In this document: positions 1 through 10,370 of the stretch, piece after piece
How the letters are laid out: the number at the start of each line of letters is the position of its first letter
Numbering within the stretch: position 1 is the stretch's first letter
Origin: SCTD01 sp046593875
Lineage (GTDB): Bacteria > Actinomycetota > Actinomycetes > Mycobacteriales > SCTD01
DNA length: 17,474 bases
Assembly (NCBI GenBank): GCA_046593875.1
Contig: JBKJQQ010000200.1
Location: forward strand, 1 to 17,474
Direction of reading: 5' to 3'
Position numbers and translations under genes: made by a program
The notes under the pieces: model-generated
Seen by the model: the letters and a program-made list of their open reading frames with translations, nothing else
What the model was told of the DNA's origin: nothing
Databases searched by the model: none

Positions 1-3521
<3,521 letters not shown>

Positions 3522-4157
3522 TCAGTCGTTCGACCAGTCGAACGCGTACTTGATCCAGTTGCTGTCCTCGAAGGACAACGACAGGCCCTCGGCCTCCATC
3601 GAGTAGGACCCGACCCCGCACTCGCCCTTGGTCCAGATGAAGCCGTCCGGCAGGACGATGTGCGCCTCGTGTCGCTCGCCCGTGACCGGGTTCGCGAAGT
3701 ACCTGCCGACCGCGCTGCCGACGCCGTCGGCTGACATCGAGATCTCGAGCCCGTCGCCGGTGATGCTGATGGGGGTCTTGACCAGGCCGACGACCTCGAA
3801 CGTCCCACCGAGGATCTCCCACGGCATCCCGCCGAGCGCGCCGGTGTAGATCTGCGACAGCGCAGCGACCTGCTCGTCGGTCGTCTCCGGCGGCACGATG
3901 AAGACCGCACGGCCACCGCCGTCGTGGATCGCCTTCGGCCAGTCGATCGCGGCGATCGCCGTGATGCCGGACAGGTCGACGTCCCCGCACCGGCCCGAGT
4001 CGATGACGTTGCCGACGAAGGCCTTGCAGCTGCCGTCGGACGAGGTGGGGAAGCCCGAGAAGTTGCAGGTGCAGCCAGGTTGACAGCTGCAGAACTCGTA
4101 GCCCGTGCCGGTCAAGCGGTACTGCGTGCGCTGGTCTGTCTGGACAGCAGTGGTCAT
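3522..4157 (-). CDS. DUF1326 domain protein (Cys-rich, putative metal binding)
   Basis: A 211-residue protein with no signal peptide or membrane segment. The N-terminal motif CSCQPGCTC (C23, C25, C29, C31) with further cysteines C44 and C57 is the mark of DUF1326 proteins, whose biochemical role is not established; the clustered cysteines suggest metal binding. The rest (IDWPKAIHDGGGRAVFIVPP, GGMPWEILGG) follows the family pattern. The ATG at 4157 is supported by AGGAG seven bases upstream (4165-4169), which overlaps the stop of the DUF2182 gene; the genes are 10 bases apart, so they are almost certainly cotranscribed. DUF1326 next to DUF2182 is a recurrent pairing, which suggests they act together. 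The stop codon abuts the lhr stop with no base between. Confidence 0.88.
   Translation of the reverse strand: MTTAVQTDQRTQYRLTGTGYEFCSCQPGCTCNFSGFPTSSDGSCKAFVGNVIDSGRCGDVDLSGITAIAAIDWPKAIHDGGGRAVFIVPPETTDEQVAALSQIYTGALGGMPWEILGGTFEVVGLVKTPISITGDGLEISMSADGVGSAVGRYFANPVTGERHEAHIVLPDGFIWTKGECGVGSYSMEAEGLSLSFEDSNWIKYAFDWSND
3527..3544. terminator. Perfect 7-bp inverted repeat at the lhr / DUF1326 convergent stops
   Basis: CGTTCGA and TCGAACG flank a 4-base CCAG loop, starting five bases after the lhr stop codon and inside the last codons of the converging gene. No T-run follows on either strand. A short GC-rich hairpin between abutting convergent genes could end lhr transcription; the lack of a T-run keeps this tentative. 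Confidence 0.35.
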
Positions 4158-4167
4158 CGGAAGGCTC

Positions 4168-4953
4168 CTACATGAGGACGAGGTGGTCGAGCAGGGAAGG
4201 GGACAGCAGCAGGCCGACGCCGAGGCCCGCGGCCGCTGCGGCCGTCACCCGGACGAGGAGCCGGGCGGCGGGCAGCAGCTTCTCGGCGCTGATGACGAGG
4301 GCGAGCCCGAGCGCCCAGCCGAGCTGCATGCCGCCCACGACGACGAGCACCGCCATCAGCGCCCAGCAGCAGCCCAGGCAGTACACCCCGTGCTGGGCGC
4401 CGGCGGCGAAGGCGCGTCGGGGTTCGGACAGGCTGCCGGTCCGGGACAGGTAGAACGACAGCGGTGACCGGCACCGCCGCAGGCAGGCGTCCTTCAGGGG
4501 CGTGAGCTGGTAGACGGCGGCGCCGAGCAGGGTGCCGCCCACCAGTCGTGCGACCCACGGCTCGCCGGCCATCAGCGGCTCGTCGAGGGCGGTGGCGACC
4601 GCGTAGGCCGGCAGCCCGGTCACCGCCCAGACGCTCAGGTAGCCGGCCACGAAGACGGGCACGGCAGCGACGACCCCGCGCCGGGCGGCCAGCGCGTACA
4701 GCGCCACGACGGGCGCCGCCGCCGGCAGCATCATCGCCACCATCATGACGAGCCAGGCCAGCAGGAAGGCTGCCGGCTCGAGCATCATCGCATCACCGCG
4801 TGCGGTGACCGCCCAGGCTGCGGCGGCGACCACGAGCAGCGGCAAGACGACGATCAACAGCGCCCGTCGGCCGCCGTCGGCGAACCAGAGCAGCGCAGCC
4901 GACGGCGGATCCGGGCGTGCAGCGCGCTCGGGCGCAGCTGCGTGGGTCGTCAT
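4168..4953 (-). CDS. DUF2182 integral membrane protein (predicted metal-binding)
   Basis: A 261-residue polytopic membrane protein with about six hydrophobic segments (roughly residues 30-50, 60-90, 97-120, 135-150, 195-222, 235-252). Family signatures are clear: MMVAMMLPAAAP at 70-81, YQLTPLKDACLRRC at 148-161, and HGVYCLGCCW at 188-197. The paired cysteines and histidine next to membrane segments fit the annotation as a predicted metal-binding membrane protein; transport or cofactor delivery is not shown. It is the first gene of the unit with the DUF1326 gene. The ATG at 4953 has only a closely spaced GGGGGA, so the start is reasonable but not certain. A promoter 27 bases upstream fits this start. 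Confidence 0.88.
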   Translation of the reverse strand: MTTHAAAPERAARPDPPSAALLWFADGGRRALLIVVLPLLVVAAAAWAVTARGDAMMLEPAAFLLAWLVMMVAMMLPAAAPVVALYALAARRGVVAAVPVFVAGYLSVWAVTGLPAYAVATALDEPLMAGEPWVARLVGGTLLGAAVYQLTPLKDACLRRCRSPLSFYLSRTGSLSEPRRAFAAGAQHGVYCLGCCWALMAVLVVVGGMQLGWALGLALVISAEKLLPAARLLVRVTAAAAAGLGVGLLLSPSLLDHLVLM

Positions 4954-4979
4954 GCGTCCCCCGATGCCTCGACGAGAGG

Positions 4980-5008
4980 GGTATACACCCGCGCGGCCCT
5001 GCTGTCAG
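4980..5008 (-). promoter_or_regulatory. Candidate sigma70-type promoter for the DUF2182-DUF1326 unit
   Basis: On the minus strand CTGACA (5008-5003) is followed after exactly 17 bases by TATACC (4985-4980), matching -35/-10 consensus in 5 of 6 and 4 of 6 positions. The initiation site would fall near 4973, about 20 bases before the ATG at 4953. The -10 lies within GTATACCCC (4986-4978), which resembles a half-site of copper-type CsoR operators; no second half-site was seen. Confidence 0.55.
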
Positions 5009-5130
5009 CCCCCTGTGCGGAGGGTGGCGTGCGCCGATCCCTCCGAGACCGCGATCAGCACGTCCGGCGCGCCCTCCCAGCGCAGCACGCAGCACGGTGA
5101 GCACTCCTCGACGGCAGGCCCGGCCGCCAG
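5005..5130 (-). other. Possible small Cys-rich reading frame or gene remnant, no conventional start
   Basis: Minus-strand codons ending at the TGA of 5007-5005 read VEECSPCCVLRWEG and then APDVLIAVSEGSAHATLRTGG. Third positions are nearly all G or C, and the composition looks like a real protein. No ATG, GTG or TTG in this frame was found upstream of codon 15; the frame stays open without one into the antisense of the next gene. The listed start assumes a CTG at 5130; a GTG at 5088 would give only 27 residues. It may be a small cysteine protein ahead of the DUF2182 gene, or the tail of a lost gene. A plus-strand frame shares the same GC-rich wobble positions, so base periodicity alone does not decide. 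Confidence 0.22.
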
Positions 5131-5162
5131 CGGTTTCCGGTCGCACCGGGGACGATGGGGGC

Positions 5163-6068
5163 GTGCCCGAAGGTGACAGCGTCTGGAAGGCCGCGCGACG
5201 GCTGCGCGAGCAGCTCGTGGGTCGCACCGTCGTGCAGTCGGACTTCCGCGTCCCGCAGCACGCGACGGCCGACCTCTCCGGCCGGGAGGTCACGGCGTTC
5301 GACTCCTACGGCAAGCACATGCTCACCCGGTTCACCGGCGGGCTGACGCTGCACACGCACTTCGAGATGGATGGCGCCTGGCAGGTCGTCGGGGCCGGCA
5401 AGGTGCTGCCGCGCACCTTCGACGACGAGATCCGGCTGGTGCTCGAGACCGACGGACCGACGGCGTACGGCCTGCGCATGCCGGTGCTCGAGCTCGTCGA
5501 GACCGCGCACGAGGACCGCGTCATCGGCCACCTCGGACCGGACCTGCTCGGACCGTCCTGGGACGAGGAGCACGCGGTGGCGAACCTGTCCCGCGACCCG
5601 GACCGGCCGCTGGTCGAGGCGCTGCTGGACCAGAAGAACCTGGCCGGCATCGGGAACCTCTGGGCGGTCGAGACCTGCTACCTGCGTGGCCACTCGCCGT
5701 GGACGCCGGTGCGCGACGTGGACCTGCGCGCCGTCGTGCAGCTGGCCCGGCGGATGCTGCGGCACTCGCTCGAGCACCCCGGCCAGATCACCACCGGGGA
5801 CACCCGCCGCGGCATGACGCACTGGGTCTACGGCCGGGCCGAACGGCCCTGCCGCAGGTGTCGCACGCCGGTGATGTTCCGCGACAGCATCACCGGGACG
5901 CCGTACTCGCGTGAGACCTGGTGGTGCCCCCGTTGCCAACCAGGTCCATATCCGAGCCTGGCCGAGCGGCCGACCCGCCCGGGGCTGCGACGCGGCGTCA
6001 ACGAGGAGTCCTTCGGCTCGCGCACCACGCGGATGTCCGGGCGCCCGGGCTACTCCCGGGGAAGATGA
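5163..6068 (+). CDS. nei: Fpg/Nei-family DNA glycosylase/AP lyase, first copy
   Basis: A 301-residue endonuclease VIII-like enzyme that removes oxidised bases and cleaves the abasic site. The GTG start gives MPEGDSVW, placing the catalytic Pro at position 2 (the new N-terminus after Met removal) and Glu3; longer upstream in-frame extensions would destroy this and are rejected. K51 in GKHML matches the family lysine. The helix-two-turns-helix region (LAGIGNLWAVE, 160-170) and a C-terminal zinc finger C230/C233-C255/C258 with R250 (YSRETWWCPRC) are intact. About 43 Arg-rich residues follow the finger. Residue 69 is Glu (HFEMDG) where the second copy has Arg. No strong ribosome site is visible. 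It is the first gene of the nei-ABM-nei run and lies downstream of lhr, as in other actinobacteria. Confidence 0.93.
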   Translation: MPEGDSVWKAARRLREQLVGRTVVQSDFRVPQHATADLSGREVTAFDSYGKHMLTRFTGGLTLHTHFEMDGAWQVVGAGKVLPRTFDDEIRLVLETDGPTAYGLRMPVLELVETAHEDRVIGHLGPDLLGPSWDEEHAVANLSRDPDRPLVEALLDQKNLAGIGNLWAVETCYLRGHSPWTPVRDVDLRAVVQLARRMLRHSLEHPGQITTGDTRRGMTHWVYGRAERPCRRCRTPVMFRDSITGTPYSRETWWCPRCQPGPYPSLAERPTRPGLRRGVNEESFGSRTTRMSGRPGYSRGR

Positions 6069-6072
6069 CGTC

Positions 6073-6390
6073 ATGCACCCCGAGGTCGGCCAGGTCGTCA
6101 CCGTCTTCCGCTCGCGCCTGCGCGCGGACGCGACCGCGTACGGCGAGGACGCGGCCGCCATCGCCGCGCTCGCCCGCACGATGCCCGGCTACGTCGAGCA
6201 CAAGGGCTTCACCGCCGACGACGGCGAGCGCGTCACGCTGGTGACCTTCTCCGACCGGTCCTCGCACGACGGCTGGCGCGACCACCCGGAGCACCAGGCG
6301 GCCATGCGCCGCGGCATCTCCGGCTACTACGAGACCTACTCGATCCAGGTCGGCACGACCTCGCACGCCGCTGCCTTCACCCGTGCCTGA
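6073..6390 (+). CDS. Antibiotic biosynthesis monooxygenase (ABM) domain protein
   Basis: A 105-residue single-domain protein of the dimeric alpha/beta barrel (ABM) type. Strand VVTVFRSRLR, helix AIAALARTMPGYVEHKGFTA, strand ERVTLVTFSD, then the typical WRDHPEHQAAMRRG segment and a final strand YETYSIQVG. Members include small cofactor-free oxygenases and haem-degrading enzymes; nothing here fixes a substrate. The ATG at 6073 is four bases after the stop of the first glycosylase, with GGGGAAG upstream; its last codons overlap the next glycosylase start by 8 bases. This places it firmly in the same transcript. A role in oxidative stress alongside base-excision enzymes is possible but inferred. 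Confidence 0.85.
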   Translation: MHPEVGQVVTVFRSRLRADATAYGEDAAAIAALARTMPGYVEHKGFTADDGERVTLVTFSDRSSHDGWRDHPEHQAAMRRGISGYYETYSIQVGTTSHAAAFTRA

Positions 6391-7231
6391 GGGCGACACC
6401 GTCTGGCTCGCGGCGAAGCGGATGGACGAGGCGCTTGCCGGAGAAGTGCTGACCAGCAGCGACTTCCGTGTGCCGCAGCTCGCGACCGTCGACCTCTCCG
6501 GGCAGACCGTGCTCGCCGTCATCCCGCGCGGCAAGCACATGCTCACCCGCCTGTCGGGCGGGCTGACGCTGCACACGCACTTCCGGATGGACGGCTCCTG
6601 GCACCTCTACCGACCGGGCGACCGGTGGCAGGGCGGACCGGCCTGGCAGGTGCGGGTGGTCCTGGAGAACCGCGCCTGGCAGGCCGTCGGCTACCGGATG
6701 CCGGTGATCGAGCTGGTCTCCGACGAGGCCGAGGCCGTGGGTCATCTCGGGCCCGACGTGCTGGCGGACGACTGGGACCTCGAGGTCGCCCTCGCGAACC
6801 TGCGCGCCCAGCCGGAGCGCGAGATCGGCATGGCGCTGCTGGACCAGCGGCTGCTCGCGGGCCTCGGCAACCTCTACCGGACCGAGGTGCTGTTCGTCCG
6901 CGGACTCACGCCGTGGGTGACCGTCGCCGACGTGCCCGACCTGCCGGCGCTGGTCGAGAAGGGCCGGCGGCTGATGATGGCCAACCGCGGCCACTGGGAG
7001 CAGGCCACGACCGGGTCGCTGCGCACCGGCGAGCACCACTGGGTGTTCGAGCGCGGCGGCAAGCCGTGCCGGCGCTGCGGCACGCGCGTCCTGGTGGCCG
7101 AGCAGGGCGCCGCTCCCTACGCCCGGCTGACCTACTGGTGCCCCCGCTGCCAGCTCGGCCCGGCGCCGCCCCCGAAGGCCGCGCCATCCCGGTCGGAGCG
7201 ACCGGTGGGGCGGACGAAGTACACGCCGTAG
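6383..7231 (+). CDS. nei: Fpg/Nei-family DNA glycosylase/AP lyase, second copy
   Basis: A 282-residue Nei-like enzyme. The GTG start gives MPEGDTVW with Pro2 and Glu3, and K51 in GKHML; the helix region LLAGLGNLYRTE (157-168) and zinc finger C229/C232-C253/C256 with R248 (YARLTYWCPRC) are complete. The start overlaps the end of the ABM gene by 8 bases with no clear ribosome site, so translation is probably coupled. It shares 48 of its first 73 residues with the copy upstream, so the two are paralogues, but it has the more usual HFRMDG loop and a shorter, Pro/Lys/Arg-rich tail. Two paralogues with different substrate choice are known in mycobacteria (Nei1/Nei2); which copy corresponds to which cannot be told here. 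Confidence 0.93.
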   Translation: MPEGDTVWLAAKRMDEALAGEVLTSSDFRVPQLATVDLSGQTVLAVIPRGKHMLTRLSGGLTLHTHFRMDGSWHLYRPGDRWQGGPAWQVRVVLENRAWQAVGYRMPVIELVSDEAEAVGHLGPDVLADDWDLEVALANLRAQPEREIGMALLDQRLLAGLGNLYRTEVLFVRGLTPWVTVADVPDLPALVEKGRRLMMANRGHWEQATTGSLRTGEHHWVFERGGKPCRRCGTRVLVAEQGAAPYARLTYWCPRCQLGPAPPPKAAPSRSERPVGRTKYTP

Positions 7232-7265
7232 CAGGGTTCTGCCGCCCGGTGACGAACTGTGCGGG

Positions 7266-8327
7266 ATGCGCCTGTCCCCCGCACTCGTCGTCCCCGCCCT
7301 GCTCGCCGGCCTGGTGCTCGTCGCACCCGGCGCCGGAGCAGGTGCCCCCGCCGTCGGTGACACGACCGTCTTCGCCGCCGTCGGCGCCCCCGGCCACCCG
7401 GACACGACGATCGTGCTGCCCGGCGGCGACATCGCCGTCTCCACCAACCGCGGCGCCCGCGGGGCCGCCGGACCGAGCAAGGTCTTCCGCTTCAGCCCGT
7501 CCGGCGCGCTCAAGCGCACCTACACGATCACCGGTCAGGCCAGCGGTGACCACGGGACGATGGGCATGGCGGTCGACAAGCAGGGCCGGCTCTACCTGGC
7601 CGACTACGCGCCGGCGCGCGTGCTGCGGATCGACCTGCGCACCGGGGCGCAGAAGACGTACGCCACCTTGCCGGACCTGCCGTCCTGCGACACCGGCATC
7701 GAGCCGTGCGACAACGGCGTCGGCAACAGCAAGCCCTGGACCGACGGCCTGGCCTTCGACAGCCAGGGCCGGCTGCTGGTCACCGACCTCGCGCAGGGCA
7801 CCGTCTTCCGCGTCCCGAACGGCGGCGGCGAGGCCGAGGTGTGGCTGCAGGGACCAGAGCTGCGCTCGACCTTCGGCGCCAACCAGCTGCAGCTGACGCC
7901 GGCCGGCGACCTGCTGCTCAGCATCACCACCTCCACGCTGCCGGCGCTGGCCGGGCGGGGCGTGCTCTACCGCGTCGAGGTGGAGCCGGACGGCTCGGCA
8001 GGAGCGCTGACCCAGCTGTACGCGACCGCCCCCGCGGAGGGTCCCGACGGCTTCGCGCTCGGCCGTTCCGGCAAGATCTACCTGGTGACGCTGGTGACCG
8101 ACCGGCTGGTCGTGCTGCGGCCCGACGGCATCGAGGAGCGCTCCTTCACCCGGCCCTTCACCGGTCCGGCGCCCTTCGACTCACCCTCGTCCGCGACGCT
8201 GGTCGGCGGGGGCAAGCTGCTGGTCACGAACCTCACCTACTTCACCGGGTCGCCCGAGCGGGCGCTGGTGCTCTCGGTGCACGTCGGCGACGAGCCGGTC
8301 GCCGACCTCCGCCCGGCGGTGCGCTGA
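7266..8327 (+). CDS. Secreted SMP-30/NHL-like beta-propeller protein
   Basis: A 353-residue protein with an N-terminal hydrophobic signal peptide (LVVPALLAGLVLVA, cleavage plausible near residues 26-28, AGAGA/PAVG). The rest repeats propeller blade motifs such as MAVDKQGRLYLADYAPARVLR (100-120), GLAFDSQGRLLVTDLAQGTV (161-180) and GFALGRSGKIYLVTL, typical of SMP-30/gluconolactonase-like or NHL folds. Two cysteines, C141 and C148, fit an exported disulphide. No catalytic assignment is possible; it could be a lactonase or a binding protein. The ATG lies 34 bases after the second nei stop on the same strand, so it may be read through from that operon, although its function looks unrelated. Confidence 0.8.
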   Translation: MRLSPALVVPALLAGLVLVAPGAGAGAPAVGDTTVFAAVGAPGHPDTTIVLPGGDIAVSTNRGARGAAGPSKVFRFSPSGALKRTYTITGQASGDHGTMGMAVDKQGRLYLADYAPARVLRIDLRTGAQKTYATLPDLPSCDTGIEPCDNGVGNSKPWTDGLAFDSQGRLLVTDLAQGTVFRVPNGGGEAEVWLQGPELRSTFGANQLQLTPAGDLLLSITTSTLPALAGRGVLYRVEVEPDGSAGALTQLYATAPAEGPDGFALGRSGKIYLVTLVTDRLVVLRPDGIEERSFTRPFTGPAPFDSPSSATLVGGGKLLVTNLTYFTGSPERALVLSVHVGDEPVADLRPAVR

Positions 8328-8332
8328 CCGCC
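8315..8332. terminator. Short GC-rich inverted repeat between converging genes
   Basis: GGCGGT and ACCGCC pair around a 6-base loop spanning the stop codon of the propeller gene; the converging aldo/keto reductase stop is 10 bases on. No T-run. Weak candidate only. Confidence 0.2.
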
Positions 8333-8337
8333 TCGAG

Positions 8338-9108
8338 TCAGGCGCCGCCCAGGGCGTCGATCGCGGCGAGGTCCTCGGGGCTGAGCGCGAAGCCGTCGAG
8401 GTCGGCATTGCTGCGGATGCGCTCCGGGTTCGTGGACTTCGGGATCGTCACGACGCCGTGCTCGAGGTGCCAGCGCGTGATGACCTGCGCCGGCGTGCGG
8501 CCGAGCCGGTCGGCGATGCCGGTGATGACCCCGTGGTCGAGGTTGCCGCCCTTGAGGCCGCTGTAGCCCTCCATGACGACACCGCGCTCGCGGTGGCCGT
8601 CCTGGACCGCCCGGTCGAACTTCAGCGGACTCCAGTGGATCTGGTTGACGGCCGGCTTCACACCGGTGGCCTGCTCGAGCTGGTCCAGCTCGGCGAGCGA
8701 GTAGTTGCTGACGCCGATGTCGCGGGTCAGCCCGTCGGCCTGCGCCTGCACGAACAGCTCCCACAGCGCCACGGAGTCGTTCGGCGGCCAGTGGATCAGC
8801 CACAGGTCGACGCTGTCCCGGCCGAGCATCTCGAGCGACTGCTCGAGCACCGCGCGGGCCCCGGTGGCCTTGTCCGGCGGGCACTTCGTGGTCACGAAGA
8901 TCCCCTCGGTGCCCTTGAGGGCGGCGCCGACCTCGCGCTCGTTCTCGTACAGCGTGGCGGTGTCCAGGTGCCGGTAGCCGGCCTCGAGCGCGGTCTCGCA
9001 GGCCTGCTGGGCGTCGGCGCCCTTGAGCTGCCAGGTGCCGAAGCCGAGCAGGGGCAGGGAGCCGCCGGCGGGCAGGGTGGCGGCGGTGGTCGGAACGGCG
9101 GGAGTCAT
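8338..9108 (-). CDS. Aldo/keto reductase family oxidoreductase
   Basis: A 256-residue NADPH-dependent carbonyl reductase of the AKR (TIM-barrel) superfamily. The catalytic tetrad is complete: D49 and Y54 (LDTATLYENE), K75 (VTTKC) and H106 (LWLIHW). GVSNYS (132-137), the NQIHWSPL segment and the cofactor loop IPKSTNPERIRSN (222-234) are typical. The ATG at 9108 is chosen because it forms an ATGA overlap with the stop of the preceding metallohydrolase; an in-frame start 13 codons upstream exists but adds no family-like residues. Last gene of the psp-metallohydrolase chain, convergent with the propeller gene. Substrate unknown; an aldehyde derived from the neighbour's product is a possible guess. 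Confidence 0.92.
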   Translation of the reverse strand: MTPAVPTTAATLPAGGSLPLLGFGTWQLKGADAQQACETALEAGYRHLDTATLYENEREVGAALKGTEGIFVTTKCPPDKATGARAVLEQSLEMLGRDSVDLWLIHWPPNDSVALWELFVQAQADGLTRDIGVSNYSLAELDQLEQATGVKPAVNQIHWSPLKFDRAVQDGHRERGVVMEGYSGLKGGNLDHGVITGIADRLGRTPAQVITRWHLEHGVVTIPKSTNPERIRSNADLDGFALSPEDLAAIDALGGA

Positions 9109-10370
9109 GCCGGCGATCCTGCCCCACGCGCCTGGTCCGAAGCCCACCGGAAGACGCCGGTCGCCATCGTGGAGGCCTCGGCCTCGCTGCGGCGGGCGTA
9201 GACCTCGGCCTGCGCCTGCTGCGCCACGACGCTGTCCGGCGCCGCCTGGACGGCCAGCTCGGACAGGTGCCCGGCCAGTCGCAGGTCACCGGCCTCGGCC
9301 AGCTCGAGCGCGCGCGCAGCCAGCCGCTCCGCTCCACCGGCGAGGGAGGCCAGCTCGGCGGCGAGATCGCCTGCAGGAGCGGGCTTCAGCCGTGACGGGT
9401 CGCCGTCCCACCAGCCGCCGTAGAGCCGCCAGACGTTGCGGACCACGAACTCCGGCTCGTCGTAGACCGGTCGCAGGTAGGGCCGGTCCAGCAGGTGCTG
9501 GGGCGCGCGGACGGTGTGCACGATCTCGTCGAGCCGGGCGCCGGTGTTCATCATCGCGACGGTCTCGTCGTGCAGGTGCTCGAGCAGCTCGGCCGTCTCC
9601 GACAACGCCTGCCGGATCCGGTCGGCGCCCGCGATCGGGACGCCGTGGCCGGGCAGCAGCAGCTCGGCCCCGAGCTCGGCCATCGTCCGCAGCCCGGCCG
9701 CCCACTCGCGCGGGTAGCGCTGGACCTTCTGCGGGTTGCCCGCGTTGGGCGAGGCCCAGATGAACAGGTCCCCGCAGGCCAGCACCTTGCGCTCCGGCAC
9801 CCACGTCCAGGTGTGGTCGTCGGTCTCGCCACGGCAGTGCGTCAGGCGCAGGTCCAGCCCGCCGACGGACAGGTCCAGCGCGTCGCGGTACGTGACATCG
9901 GGGTGGCGGTACTCCCGCGGCCAGCGCAGGTCCGGCATGGAGAACTGCCGCTGGTTGATGACCTCGTTGTAGCCCGCCGTGAGCACGTAGCGGTCGAAGC
10001 GCGCAGGCAGCGCCTCGTGGGCGACGACCCGCGGCGGCGCCCAACCCTGCGATGCCGCCTCTGCCTCGAAGACCGGCACTCCGAAGACGTGGTCGATGTG
10101 GCCGTGGCTGTAGACGGCGGTGTGCAGCGGGCTGCGGTCCCAGGTCCGGACCGTGCTGTGGACGTGCTGCGCGAGCGGGGCGCTGCCGGTGTCGACGAGC
10201 ACCAGGCCGTCCTCGGTGCGCAGGGCGGTCACGTTGGCGAAGGACGGGACGAAGGCGACCCCGTCGGCGAGCTCCTCGACCGGCCCGATCATCGAGAACG
10301 GGTGGGCGTCCTCGATCCGGAGCTCCCCCCGCCACAACCGGTCCGACACCTCGAGGACGTCCAGCGTCAT
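9105..10370 (-). CDS. MBL-fold metallohydrolase with alkylsulfatase-type dimerisation region
   Basis: A 421-residue metallo-beta-lactamase-fold enzyme. Metal ligands are visible: HGHIDH (H89, H91, D93, H94), H186 in GETDDHTW, D201 in ACGDLFIW and H242 in LLPGHG. After the catalytic domain comes EFVVRNVWRLYGGWWDGDPS (307-326) and an Ala/Leu helical region, matching the dimerisation domain of SdsA1/YjcS-like alkylsulfatases. The protein is much shorter than SdsA1 and lacks a C-terminal sterol-carrier-like domain, so alkyl sulfate cleavage is plausible but not assured. No signal peptide, so it should act in the cytoplasm. Its ATG overlaps the pspM stop (ATGA) and its stop overlaps the next ATG, so it is translationally coupled to both. 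Confidence 0.88.
   Translation of the reverse strand: MTLDVLEVSDRLWRGELRIEDAHPFSMIGPVEELADGVAFVPSFANVTALRTEDGLVLVDTGSAPLAQHVHSTVRTWDRSPLHTAVYSHGHIDHVFGVPVFEAEAASQGWAPPRVVAHEALPARFDRYVLTAGYNEVINQRQFSMPDLRWPREYRHPDVTYRDALDLSVGGLDLRLTHCRGETDDHTWTWVPERKVLACGDLFIWASPNAGNPQKVQRYPREWAAGLRTMAELGAELLLPGHGVPIAGADRIRQALSETAELLEHLHDETVAMMNTGARLDEIVHTVRAPQHLLDRPYLRPVYDEPEFVVRNVWRLYGGWWDGDPSRLKPAPAGDLAAELASLAGGAERLAARALELAEAGDLRLAGHLSELAVQAAPDSVVAQQAQAEVYARRSEAEASTMATGVFRWASDQARGAGSPA

Noticed and set aside
5080..5100. gcagcac repeats in the gap before nei
   Set aside because: Only two or three short copies, not a significant repeat array.
4917..5162. Upstream extension of the first nei reading frame
   Set aside because: Would bury the catalytic Pro2 and overlap the DUF2182 promoter; the GTG at 5163 gives the required MPEGD start.
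5911..6072. Longer start for the ABM gene
   Set aside because: Would overlap the zinc finger coding region of the first nei; the ATG at 6073 gives a normal-length ABM domain.
9109..9147. 13-codon longer start for the aldo/keto reductase
   Set aside because: Lies inside the metallohydrolase end; the ATGA overlap at 9108 is the better start.
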